NCBI GenBank assembly: GCA_008638375.1
Contig: CM018035.1
Location: forward strand, 547,501-611,500
From: Nyssa sinensis
Lineage: Eukaryota; Streptophyta; Magnoliopsida; Cornales; Nyssaceae
DNA length: 64,000 bases
Direction: 5' to 3'
Shown: positions 11,142 to 22,700 of the stretch, piece by piece
Position numbering within the stretch: position 1 is the first letter of the stretch
Layout of the letters: every line of letters starts with the position of its first letter
Position numbers and translations under genes: made by a program
Notes under the pieces: model-generated
Told to the model about the DNA's origin: nothing
The model's input: the letters and a program-made list of their open reading frames with translations, nothing else
Databases searched by the model: none

Positions 11142-12324
11142 GGTATCCCTACTGCTCTTCATGTTAAGTTAGGCCATCCCACTTGGATTTTGGATTCTGG
11201 AGCTAATAATCACATGACTGGTGAGTTATCCATTTTGTCTTCTCCAATTACCCCTGTTGTTCAGTCTGTCCGTATTGCCGATGGGTCATTTATACAAATC
11301 AGTAGTCAGGGTGATGCAGTCCTGTCTTCAAACATCACTCTTCCTTCTGTTTTTTATGTCCCTAATTTTGCTTACAATCTTCTCTCTGTTAGTTTACTTG
11401 CAAAAAATCTTAATTGTGCTGTGATTTTCCTACCCGATTGTTGTCTCTTGCAGGACCTGACTTCGAAGAAGATTTTTGACAGGGGATATGAGCACGATGG
11501 ACTCTATTACTTTGGAGATCCTCTGTCATCCAAAGTGTTAACATCCGGTTTTCAGGAGTTTGTTTTGCCTATGTTTGATACTTCTGTTTTTTCTCTTAAA
11601 ACTTTAGATTTGTGGCATGCTCGTTTAGGACATGCAAACTTTTAATATTTATGTTGGCTTTTTCTGCCTTTGAATAAAGCATGCAAGAATTTTAAATTTA
11701 AATGTGTGATTTGTGAATTATCAAAACATACTCGCACTACTTATATTCCTCGCATGCATCGTGCACCATGTGTCTTTGATCTTATTCATTCTGATGTATG
11801 GGGTCCTTTTCCAGTTGTTACTTTATCTCAGCACAGCTATTATGTCACTTTCATAGATGATTATACTCATTGTATTTGGGTCTATCTTATGAAGAAAAAA
11901 TCTGAAGTGTTTTCACACCTTACTAACCTTTTACAAATGATCAAAACCCAATATAATACTGTTGTTCGGAATATTAGGTCTGATAATGGTCGAGAGTATA
12001 TCTCTCATGAGTTTAGGTGTGAGATTAACAAAAGAGGTATCCTCCAGCAACTTACCTGTCCTTACACTCCTGAGCATAATGGTGTTGCGGAACGTAAGAA
12101 CCATCACATCATGTCTGTTGGTCGATGTCATTTGTGTGGGATGGGGGTACCCAAATATTTCTGGCAGATGGTTGTTCTCACAGCCACTTATCTTATCAAT
12201 CGTACTCCCAGTCGGATACTACAAGGTAAGGCCCCCCTACATATCCTTCAGCCTGATAGCACACTTTTTACTATTACACCTTGTGTCTTCTGGTGTACAT
12301 GTTTTGTTCAAAACCGTAGCCCTT
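11142..12324 (+). pseudogene. Copia protease and integrase region
   Basis: The polyprotein frame resumes after the solo LTR. The aspartic protease motif W-I-L-D-S-G-A-N-N-H-M is at about 11176-11210. The pre-integrase motif L-W-H-A-R-L-G-H lies near 11608-11635 and is followed by a TAA stop at 11643. The integrase continues from about 11650 with C-V-I-C-E-L-S-K-H, H-S-D-V-W-G-P (first catalytic Asp), F-I-D-D-Y-T, R-S-D-N-G-R-E-Y (second Asp) and P-E-H-N-G-V-A-E-R-K (catalytic Glu). All three DDE residues are present, but the stop and the downstream TIR insertion at 12333 break the protein. Confidence 0.88.
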
Positions 12325-12332
12325 CCCACACT

Positions 12333-13014
12333 CAAGGATCAAAATTTCGTTTCTTTTCCATCGAAACGGCCGAAACGTTTCCGTTTCTTAGGGAACCGAA
12401 ACGAAACACTAGTGGAATATCGAAATTCACATGTTTCCATAGAAACAAAATTGTTTCCGTGGAAACATACCGAAACTAGTGGAAACATACCGAATCAGAG
12501 GAAACATTTTTTTTGTATCAACAATAATTCTAGAAGTTAGTCAAAAATAATATCCATTTATTTTTCAAGTATTAAGACTCAAAATTACAAGAAGATATTT
12601 CTATTATTTTTCATAAAATAATAGAAAAGTAGGAGGAAAAATAAAATGTAGAAAAATAACTATTTTAATACTAAGTTACTAATATAATAGGTTTAAATCG
12701 CTATTTGTTTTACTTTTTATTTTATATGTAACTTGTGTCAAATTATCTAATTCGTGTGAATATTATATAGTATATATCTATTATGTCATTAATCATGAAT
12801 TAGTGTCATTTATCATGAATATAATGCATATACCTTAAACATGCACAAATATTCAATAAATAGGTTTATTTGTATAAATAAATAAATTTTAAGTTATGTT
12901 TCCACATGTTTCTAATTTTTTTCTCCGTTTCCATTATGTTTCCGAAATGTTTCCGAAACGTTTCCGTTTCTGGACAGACCGAAACTATACATCGAAACGA
13001 TATTTTGAACCTTG
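12333..13014. mobile_element. Non-autonomous TIR element (hAT-like) in copia integrase
   Basis: A 682-bp element begins CAAGGATCAAAATTTCG and ends with the near-exact inverse CGATATTTTGAACCTTG. It is flanked by the perfect 8-bp target duplication CCCACACT (12325-12332, 13015-13022). Subterminal CGAAACG / CGTTTCCG motifs repeat many times at both ends, the centre is AT-rich, and no transposase is encoded. The 8-bp TSD and subterminal repeats fit a hAT-type MITE. It inserted after the copia element. Confidence 0.9.
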
Positions 13015-13022
13015 CCCACACT

Positions 13023-14950
13023 AAACTTGATGATAAGGCCATCCAGTGTATCTTCTTAGGGTCTTCTAGCATGTCTAAGGGGTATCGTTGTTATGATCCA
13101 GTTACTGGTCATATCTATCACTTATTGGATGTTACTTTCTTGGAAATTGTTCCTTTCTTTTCAGGTACTCCTTCTTTGTCGGGACCTAGTGTGGAGATTC
13201 CTCCGGAGGAAAATCCCTTACTTCCTCGTCCAGCTCCCATTCTGAGCCTCCTCCAGTGTCCTCTTCTTCACTTCCTAGTAGGTTCCCTCCTCCGGTAACA
13301 ACTACTGATCCCTTCCCTTATGTTCCACGCTGTCCGCGCTCTCCTGTTCCTCGCCGTCCGTGCTCTCATGTTCCTCCGCTAGACTCTTCTCTGGACTCAG
13401 ATACTTCATCTCTTCCCTTAGCTTCTGATATCACACCTCCCCGTGATCGTCGTCCCCTCTCCCGTTTCGGTTTTCCTAGTAGTACTGATCATCCTATTGC
13501 CAAGTTTATCTCTTATCAGAGTCTTTCAAATTCCTATCAGTCTTTTCTTGGTAAGGTTGATTCAGTATTCATTCCTCGGTCAGTCTCTGAGGCTCTTCAA
13601 AATCCTAAGCGAGTGGCCACTATGCAAGTAGAAATGGAAGCTCTTATTCAAAATCAGACGTGGGAGTTTGTTGACTTGCCTGCTGGTGAGAGAACAGTTG
13701 GCTGTAAGTAGGTTTTCAGTGTGAAGTACTTGGTGGATGGCACTATCGAGAGTATAATGCTCGCCTTATTGCAAAAGGCTTTACTCAGGTTCTAGGTAAG
13801 GATTTTGGTGCTATCTTTGCTCCTATGGCTAAGTTGACTACAGTCCGTCTTCTTGTCTCCCTTGTTGCTTCCTATTCTTGGCCTCTTCATCAGTTGGATG
13901 TAAAGAATGTCTTCCTCAATGGTGACCTTACAGAGGTTATCTACATGAATCCGCCACCGGCTTTTCAGTCTCAGGGGGAGTATTCTAGGAAGTCTATTAT
14001 CTCCGCAAATCCCTCTATGGTCTTAAGCAATCTTCTCGAGCATGGTTTAGCCGCTTCAGTGATGTTGTTCTAGATATGGGCTTTGTTAGGTGCCATTCAG
14101 ATCATATATGTTTTATTCGACGACATTCAGATGAGCGGTGTATTATCATCTCCGTTTATGTAGATGATATTATTATTACTGGAGATGATTTACCTGGTAT
14201 TGTTAAAGTAAAGCGTGATCTCAGGACATCTTTTGATATTAAGGACTTGGGTCCTCTGCGGTACTTTCTTGGCATTGAGGTTGCTCGGTCTCGCCTTGGT
14301 ATATGTCTATCTCAGCGGAAGTACGCTCTTGATCTCCTTCAGGATACGGGTATGCTTGGGTGTAGGCCTGCTTCTACTCCTATGGATCCAAATCATAAGT
14401 TGTCAGCAGAATCAGGAGAGTTATTATCAGACCCATCCGTTTATCAAAATCTTGTGAGTCGTCTTATCTACTTGACGAGCACAGGACTAGATCTCACATT
14501 TGTTGTTAGTGTTGTGAGTCAGTTCATGCACTCATCACGTACCTCTCATATGAACGCAGTTTATCATATTCTCCGGTACCTTAAGACCTGTCCTGGTCTT
14601 GGCCTTTTTTATACGACAAGAGCACAATCGGATCTCTCCTGTTTTATAAATGCTGACTACGCAGGTTCTAAAAATGATAGGCGCTCTACTTCTGGTATAT
14701 GTACTTTTCGTGGTGATCATCTTATATCCTGAAAAAGTAAGAAGCAAGTGGTGGTTTCTCGATCTTTTGCCGAGGCCGAGTACCGTGATATGGCCCAGGG
14801 CACTTATGAGTTTCTATGGCTTCGTTCTCTTCTGATTGAGCTGGGCTTCCCATGTCAGACTCATCTTCTTTGTTTTGTGATAATAAGTCCGCTATTATGT
14901 TATCTTCAGACTCAGTACTTCATGAGAGAACAAAACAAATAGAAGTCGAT
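13023..14950 (+). pseudogene. Copia reverse transcriptase and RNase H region
   Basis: After the TIR insert, K-A-I-Q-C-I-F-L-G resumes at about 13036, then a frameshift near 13250 leads into a proline-rich linker. RT begins near 13600 (M-E-A-L-I-Q-N-Q-T-W) but meets a stop at 13709. The motif Q-L-D-V-K-N-V-F-L-N-G-D lies at about 13893-13925, and the catalytic Y-V-D-D-I-I-I-T box at about 14158-14180. RNase H follows with N-A-D-Y-A-G and, after a stop at 14730, S-F-A-E-A-E-Y-R-D. Several stops and shifts make it non-functional. Confidence 0.85.
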
Positions 14951-15104
14951 ATTCACTTCATTAGGGAAAAAGTTTGTTCGGGTATTATTACCCCTAGCTT
15001 TGTTCCCTCATCTAATTAGACGGCCGATATAGTCACCAAGGCAGTGGGTCCGTCGTTACTACAGTCATCTCTTGTCAATATCTTCGCCTCAGCTTGAGGG
15101 GGAG

Positions 15105-15257
15105 TGTTGAAATTATGAAATTTATTCTTTTTTAGATCATGTTGACCATCTATTATTCTCTCTTTATTTCCTTTATTTTATTTCCTTCTTTAGTTAGGAA
15201 TGCATTGTATATGAGGTTGAAGTAATTAGAATATACATCTTTTCTCAAATCTCTTTT
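15105..15257 (+). repeat. Copia 3' LTR
   Basis: 153 bp starting TGTTGAAATTATG, preceded by the polypurine tract GAGGGGGAG and followed by the AATTT target duplication. It lacks the TA expansion seen in the 5' LTR. Confidence 0.85.
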
Positions 15258-15542
15258 AATTTTTTCCCCAGATTAAAGAAAAAATGTCTTGCCACCCATC
15301 TTTGCTGTTGTAGCAAAAATGGGTGTAAAAGCAGCAGAAAGGAACAATTTTGCCCATAGACACTTGATGCATTGGAGAAATGGAAACGAATCCGTACTTC
15401 TCATCAAATAAAGGTTCAACTTTGAGACTAATAATGCGAAAGAAAATTGGTCATAAAAGACACTTCAACACCGGAGATTCAACTAATAAATAAAGAATCG
15501 AACAGACATAAAGATGTTCAAAAACACGATGAGATAACGAAC

Positions 15543-15673
15543 CAATCTTCTTTAAGCTGGCGGATACGACTCTGTCTCGAATGATCGGAAGAAGCATTGT
15601 CGTCATCGTCTTCTTCTTCAATTCCTCTCCATCGGTCCAAGAGTTCTCTCCTCGTAACGACATTCTTCGCCAT
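15543..15673 (-). pseudogene. Orphan first exon, SEN1/senataxin-like helicase N-terminus (tentative)
   Basis: The minus-strand ATG at 15673-15671 opens 43 codons plus 2 bases: MAKNVVTRRELLDRWRGIEEED, an acidic stretch, then R-I-R-Q-L-K-E-D-W, ending at a GTTCGT donor-like site (15542). The pattern R-E-L-L-x-R-W-R-x-I-E-E-E ... L-K-E-x-W matches, from memory, the first exon of the large plant SEN1-like RNA/DNA helicases. Downstream on this strand (15260-15540) no second exon is seen, and then the copia element begins. It is either a gene whose intron 1 absorbed the transposon cluster and continues beyond the left edge, or an orphan exon. The family call rests on a short match. Confidence 0.42.
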
Positions 15674-15699
15674 CTTTTTTTGTTTTGAAGTCTCGGAGC

Positions 15700-18600
15700 T
15701 TTCACTGTGTCGTACTATGCATTAAACTTGAGTCGAAAATTAGGGTTTATAGGAATAACAGGTGGAGTTCACGGTGTGAGAAATCAAACGAGGCCGACAG
15801 AGAAGCAACTGCGCGCGAGAAGGGTGCGAGTGCGATGAGGGAGGGCAGAGCCAAATTGTCGACCAATAAAGGGGAAAAATATTAAATATTAATAAAAAAT
15901 GATGGCCACGTCCTCTAAATCTAACAATGCTACCCGCGTGTCAGAATTGGGACAGAAAATCATACAGTTGTAGCCACACCCATACATCCAAAAAATTATG
16001 AAAAATTATATTGACATATTTTAAATTTTTTATAATTATATTAATTTTTTTATTTTATGAAACAATTTACATATAATTTTCTCTAATTAAAATATTATTT
16101 CAAAATGATAAAATTATTTTTATTATTATTTAATTTTATATTTTTTTAATTTTAATCAATTTTTTAAAATTTTTATTATTATTTTATATAAAAAATACAT
16201 TTAAAGTCAATAATTTATTTTAATTTTATATAAAAACAAATTTAAAATTTTTATCGACGTGTATTTAAAAAATAAAAAAATTGGTCAAAGTTTTAAAACT
16301 TGAAAAAAAAAAAAACGGACACTTTTATCACTTTGTATAAAAAAATTGACTAAATAAAATGTCATTATATTATTAGATAAAATAAAAAAAATTAATGTAA
16401 TTTTAAAATTTTCAATAAATGTCAGTGTAATTGTCATAAATCTCAATAAAAATTAGTGTAATTTATCCTAAAAATTAATTTGTAAATTGCTTCCTAATTA
16501 ATTTTATCTATAAATTAAACCACTCTTTTATAATATTAAAAGTACTTCTAAAACTTTAAAAAATATTTATTTTTCTTGTTTTTTTCTTTTTCTTAAAGTA
16601 AAAATTATATACCACGTTTAATAACTATTTCATAAGCCCGAAAGATTGTTTTGGTGGTAGGTGAACTCATGCTCCTAGGTAATAAATTAATGATTGATTT
16701 TAAATATTACAAAAAAAATAACAAATTGATAGGTCTCCTCTAAAATTCAATATATATAGTGCCATTTTTCAATTTTAAATATAATGTGCATAATTATTTT
16801 GTGCATACAACAAATAGATTTTCTATAGTCTTAGAATGGGTATTAATGAAACGAGGGAAAGTGAGGAAAAGTATTGTGTGTTTTACTATGGAATGTATTA
16901 TCTATGATTTTAATATGCTATATATTATATATAAATATAGAATAATATATTGTATATAGTAAATTCTCTTATGATTAATAGATATGTGAGATATAATATT
17001 TATTAATTATTAACTTTATTTTACTTTTGCTAATAATTTTTTCAAACATGTATATGAATTTTGACATCAAAAAATATTTCATACGAAACTTTTCAACAAT
17101 ATTTCATAAAAAAAAAATACATATAAAGTTTAACTTAAGACCCAAAAAAAAAAAAAAAATTCATAATATATTTTTCATCTATAGAAGTTATATTTCATAT
17201 ACTTACTCATGTCATAATTTTTACCACTTATAATGCTTTATATTCTAATTAAAGTAAAAATTACAAATATAATTACCAATACATATCATAAAATGGAATA
17301 TATATATATATAGGTAGAAGTATAACTCTTTTATATCTCTAATAACTAATATTATTAAAAATAATAATTATTTATTATAGAACGAAATCATTTCTTAAAA
17401 ATGTATTAATTATTAACTTATTAAATAATAATTATAAAATAGTTAACTTTACTACATCATCCCATATATTGAAAGTGTTGCTAGAGTATAAACTATTAAT
17501 GTGTTTTTTTTTCCTCATTTATAAATATATGAAAACCACTAACATGACAAATAACATGAGAATGTAAGTAATACATGGATTGACCATTGTAGGAGAGAAA
17601 GAGAACTCCCATCCTTAAATTATTTTAAACATAAAATAAAACATGAATATCTACTAAATTAATGGAGTAGTTAAATACCGAAAAATATGTCGATTAATAA
17701 GCTAAATCACAGTACTGGATCGGTCCAAATTGACATTTTATCGGGTGGACATATTTGACAAGCCGACAACAATACAAAAGCACATAGAAAAAAAAAAGGC
17801 CAAAACCCACAGTTGTAAAGATGGAGCTCAAACAAACACTTGCAAACTTCATTTGTGATCGCGAGTGGTGCACGTGTATTAACAAAATGCTACTATTGTT
17901 CGCATTTATTACAAAATTACTAGCTAATAAGGTAATTAACATTTAAAATTATATAATTATTTATTTTAGTATAATACATTTCTTATTCAATACATTTGTT
18001 AAATTATTCTTTTATATTAGTATTTATTTAATACCTATATAAGGTATTTGAATTTTTATAATTATTTATTTGAATTCAATTTATAATCTTTGTTTAGTTA
18101 TTAATTTTTAAAATTAATTATATAACATGTGGTCAAACAATGGTCGGGACTATCTAATAAATAATAAAAGGAAAAAATGACAAAACACCCAATAATCAAT
18201 ATGAAACATATATATTCAAACATTTAGAATCAATTATTCAATGGTATCAGTTGTGCCAAATAGGAATTGTACAAAATTGAAAATTAATTCTTACCTCCAC
18301 CTTAGCTGCGTAGCCTCCATCGGTTTGGTTGGTCCATTGAATTGAATAATTTCATTTATTTTTTATATAACACTTAGAATGTAAATATCACCACTTTTAA
18401 TGCATCCATCCCAAATAATGGTTGGCATATATAAAGGCATTGCATCAAGGGCAAGATCAGGGAAAAAAGGTTAGAGAAGGCAAAAAAATCTTAGGGAGGA
18501 AAATTTGGATTGAAATGAAAAATGAGAGAAATTATGAAATTTTTTAAAATTTTTGTACTTTGACAAAATTGTGTTGCCCCTAGATTTTTGGGGGGGAAAT

Positions 18601-19640
18601 AAAGTCACATTTTTTAAGCATTTTATGTTGGGAATTGAAAATGGGAGGGAAATTGAAAGTAGCCAAATATGCATTGGGGTGTATGCATCATCCAAATATA
18701 GACTTGGAGTGGACTCAAACAAGTGGCAATTTCAACTTTTTCTGGTGATGCTTACGGGTTCCAGGAATTTAAGCCCCCCATTCTCTGCGCCCATTTTTTG
18801 TTGGGTACACAACAAAATGGTCCCCCTTAATCGCGATGGAAATATCCACCCCGCCAAAAGGAAAAAGGAAAAATGAAAAGGAAAGGAGGGGAAAAGAAAA
18901 GGTGCTTAACGTGGTTTTTGGTTGACTTTCCTGATTGAGAGCCCCACCCATCCCCTTGATTTTTTGTTGTTTTTTTTTTTTGGCTGTTCCTTCCATGTCG
19001 CTTTATTACCTTTCTTTTTTGGGTTTCCATTATCTAGCTTTCATTTAACTTTTTCAATTTTATATATAAACAGGATTTAAGAGGAAAATCTCAAATCTTT
19101 TATATACTTTGATAAAACTGTCCAGGGGTAAATCAATATGGCAACTCTGTTAATCGCCGTTGGAGTAAATTCAAATTAACTCATAATTGATATTGTGCTA
19201 AGTTGGGGTGCAATATTCTAATATTATCATATATTCGTAAGGAAAAAAATAAAAGAAATTGAAAAGGACTTGCCTTTTATTACACCTGCCACGTCTTTCC
19301 CTTACAATTTTATGTATATGAATTACAATAAATTAATTAATTAAACATTCTAATATACAACATGGACGACTTGGAAAACACATCCTAAAGTTGGACTAGG
19401 GGATCATTAATACAAGTGTGGTCGGCCCCAGACCCGAAATTCGAAAAGCGCCAATATTTTACAACTTGAAAGAAAAAAGGTAAACAAAAGAAACCCTAAA
19501 AAGCAGCAAACAACGCGCACACAAAGAATGCCTCGAAGTTCAAACAAAACTCCCGGCCCTTCAAAGAAAAATATCTCTCGACGGGCGTCCTTCAGATGAT
19601 CAAAAAATCTCCTACCAAGGCATGTCAATCTCTCTCTCTA
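15700..19640. other. AT-rich intergenic region, no gene seen
   Basis: No coding region, RNA gene or complete transposon was recognised. 15,900-18,460 is very AT-rich, with several A and T homopolymers and a short (TA)n near 17300-17313. 18,470-19,030 has G-rich and A-rich tracts but no conserved frame. The last part would carry the promoter of the carrier gene at 19.8 kb; a (TA)n at about 19665-19684 lies just upstream of its first exon. Confidence 0.5.
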
Positions 19641-19787
19641 AAACTACCTGTCTGCCTCTCTTACTATATATATATATATATATATTCACATAGGGGAACG
19701 CCTGAACGAAAATCTTCGCATGTACATACATACGAAAAATTTGCACGAATACCAAGTTTTGTTATATTTAAGTGTTCATTTTGAGTA

Positions 19788-22700
19788 ATGGCTATGGAAT
19801 CGGAATCTCAGAAGAAGAGCTATTGTGTTCTCGGAGACCTACGGAGTGATGATGATTCCAAAGGAGCTTGAGGTCGAAAAGGACAACGCTTTCGAGCTTC
19901 GATTCCAAGTTCCTGACCTCGGACAAGTCATGAAAGTGAGTTTTTTTTTCTTTAATATTTTTTTATCATATATTTGGGAAAAAATTAAGAAAATCTCTCT
20001 CTAAGTAAACGATGAGTTTTTTTTTTTTTATATATGTTTTAATGCTTACAATCGTTTCCTGTATGTGTTTGTTTGGTTGCCGAGAAAACGCAGGAGGCAA
20101 CAGAAAACTAAGGGTCTATGCTTTTCGTTTTACCCAGAAGTTGTTTTGATTTATTCTTTTATCTCCTCATTTCTTAGTGGTCAAGCACAGGGTTCGGGAT
20201 TTTAAAGGTTTAATTCGTGGGCTTTATTATCAGTTAGTCCCTCTCTCTTTTTTATTTTATTTTTTCTCACACACGCACATACTGCAGCAATTTGGGTCTA
20301 TATGTCCAGATCTCAGTGATGGGGGAAGGTTCAAGTCTCGGAAACGCTTGCGGGGTAAGGGTGTGTACATTTGACCCTGACTGACGACAGTCTTGTGCCT
20401 TGAACTAGCCTTTTTTATTTTAATTTTAGGTTTTATGTTCACATCTCAGTGATGAATTCTACATCGATTTTGGGGTATTTTATTTTATAATTTTTTGTAT
20501 AATGGAACATGATGTCAGTAATGAACTTCGTATCAGTTGTATTTTACTTTTATAGTTGATGGACATTAAGATATATTTTTTGGTTGAGTTTATAAATTGT
20601 TTAATGTACTGAAAGCTGAATTCATTATTAAAAATTATCCAGAAATTAATTGATTATTTTCTTTCTCACAGCCACCTTCCTTCTGAACGATCTTATCCCA
20701 TTTTCTTTTTTGCTCTAAGGTGTGTGTGGTAGGCTCTGATAGATACTTTATTATTATTATTTGATAAGTAACTTCTATGGGTTCATTATTATTTGATTAC
20801 ATGCATATATGGAATTAAAAGAGTATATTTGTTTTAGTATTTAGTATGGATTTCTTTTAAATGCCAAAACAAAGAGGCAAGTGCAATTTGGTTGAGAAAA
20901 TTAGAGAAGTGCTTTAATTTGATTCAGGATTTTCTGAGGAACAGAGAAGTTGGCGAGTTTCTAAGTGGTGCTTTGGCAGGGGCCATGACCAAAGCTGTTC
21001 TTGCTCCTCTTGAAACCATCAGGTTGGCTCTGTTTTTTTTTTTTATTTAGTTATTTTCACGACCCCCATTCTAAAAAAAGTAACATGAAAAAGATAAATA
21101 AAAATATAAGCAAAATAATTTGCATTAGAAATTAACATTGCCTTTACATTTGCTTATGGTTTAATATCAAAGCAGGTGTATTAATTCATGTCCTTTATGA
21201 TCATTATGCAATATGGAAGATTTAGTGCATAAGCCTAGAGTATTAAGTTCTCATTCAACATAAAATGTATGTTAGATGGTATTAAGGTGGTATTGTTGAC
21301 TCGTTGAGTTTTGGTTTTGTTGATTCATGGATTTCTCAATGCTTGTTAAGCAAATGTGCACATGTGATGTACAGTATATGCATTTATATGCAATATATAA
21401 TACTTGCTTATAATTATCTTAGAAAATAAACAAGTTTCTAGAATACATGATGTAAGAAATATTTACATTTAGAAGGGCTTACACTTTTTTTTTGTGTATT
21501 GTGAATTAGTCTCCTAGACTGAACCATCGTGTTTATGGATATGAAATAAAGAAGGTGTTTTAGGCATCTGATTCCATTAAACTTCAATTCCTATACTTGA
21601 GGCACATTGGTCATTTCTTTTAAGCAATGGTAAAATTTGGGAGCACGCAATTTCAATAGATGTTGTGTAAAGCATTACCTTTTGGAACAGTAATGGTCTG
21701 ATATAGATATTCAAAACTTGTAAGAGCTGACAAATGAAATAATAATAAAATGAAGAAAGGATAGAAAAAAGATACTGATTTTAGTCAGAGGTGGAAGTAT
21801 AATTAGATGGTGAAACCACATGGAACTTCGGAACCTAATTGGCATCGAAAAGTACTTCATTTACTTTACAAAACCTTGATCATCACCTCATGACTTCACT
21901 CGAGGAACCTGTAAAGGAAGCAAACTTACCTGGCATGCAGAAAGCAAAGAGTTCTACTTTTGAACACTAATTTCCTGCAGGGTAAAATCTAGCCCTTGTT
22001 CTTTACTTTGAAATCATCATTCAAGGAATTCACCACCAATTTGAAGCTACTACTTACTGCCTCCCCAAGTTAATATCAGTGACGAGGGAAAAAAGGGGCA
22101 GTTAAAGTTAAAAGAACAAGGATTATGACGATCACGTGCATCGGAGCAAAATCATACGAGATTGTTGACAAGGAGATCAAGGCGGGGATTGATTATTTAT
22201 AGATTATCGAAAGAGGAGTGGGGGTGGTTAGAAGGATTTGGGTGAACAGATCGGAACTCGTGTGGCTCTGTGTAGCCTTGGAAGAGAGTTCAAAAGAGAG
22301 ATGGCACATGCTCTTCTCTTTGTTTGGGTTCCATTGGGGGATGCCTTGTACGCTTCGAGATGTGCTTCTTAGTTGGAGAGGAAGTCAAATGAGGAAGGAG
22401 CAGTGGCTTGTTTGGAGAATGGCACCCATTTACTTAATTTGGTGTATATGGAGGTAGTGCAATAGGAGAGCTTTTGATGGGGATGAAGTGCTTTTTGTTT
22501 CAGAGATAGTTTTGCTTATACTTCATTTTTGGGTCAAAGACTTTGTATGTAGACACTTCAGTTGATTTTTTGGGGTCTCTAAGACTATAATTGTTTACCC
22601 TTTCCCTTGTAATTATGGGTTCGCCTTTCTCGGGCTTTTTTATATATATTTTCTCTTTACTTATCCAAAAGGGAAAAGTGGAGTTACATTGTGCTTGTGC

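Larger units (their letters stand above)
6254..15257 (+). mobile_element. Ty1/copia LTR retrotransposon, nested and degenerate
   Basis: A complete copia-type element bounded by LTRs (6254-6422 and 15105-15257) and the 5-bp target duplication AATTT (6249-6253, 15258-15262). The PBS TGGTATCAGAGC (6422-6433) matches the initiator tRNA-Met type, and a polypurine tract GAGGGGGAG (15096-15104) precedes the 3' LTR. Domains run gag, protease, integrase, RT, RNase H, the copia order. Two later insertions split it: a solo LTR at 7831-11141 and a TIR element at 12333-13014. Removing these and one copy of each target duplication leaves 4998 bp, a normal copia size. In-frame stops (7133, 11643, 13709, 14730) and frameshifts make it inactive. 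The LTRs differ at about 5 of roughly 150 aligned bases, apart from a longer TA repeat in the 5' LTR. Confidence 0.92.
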
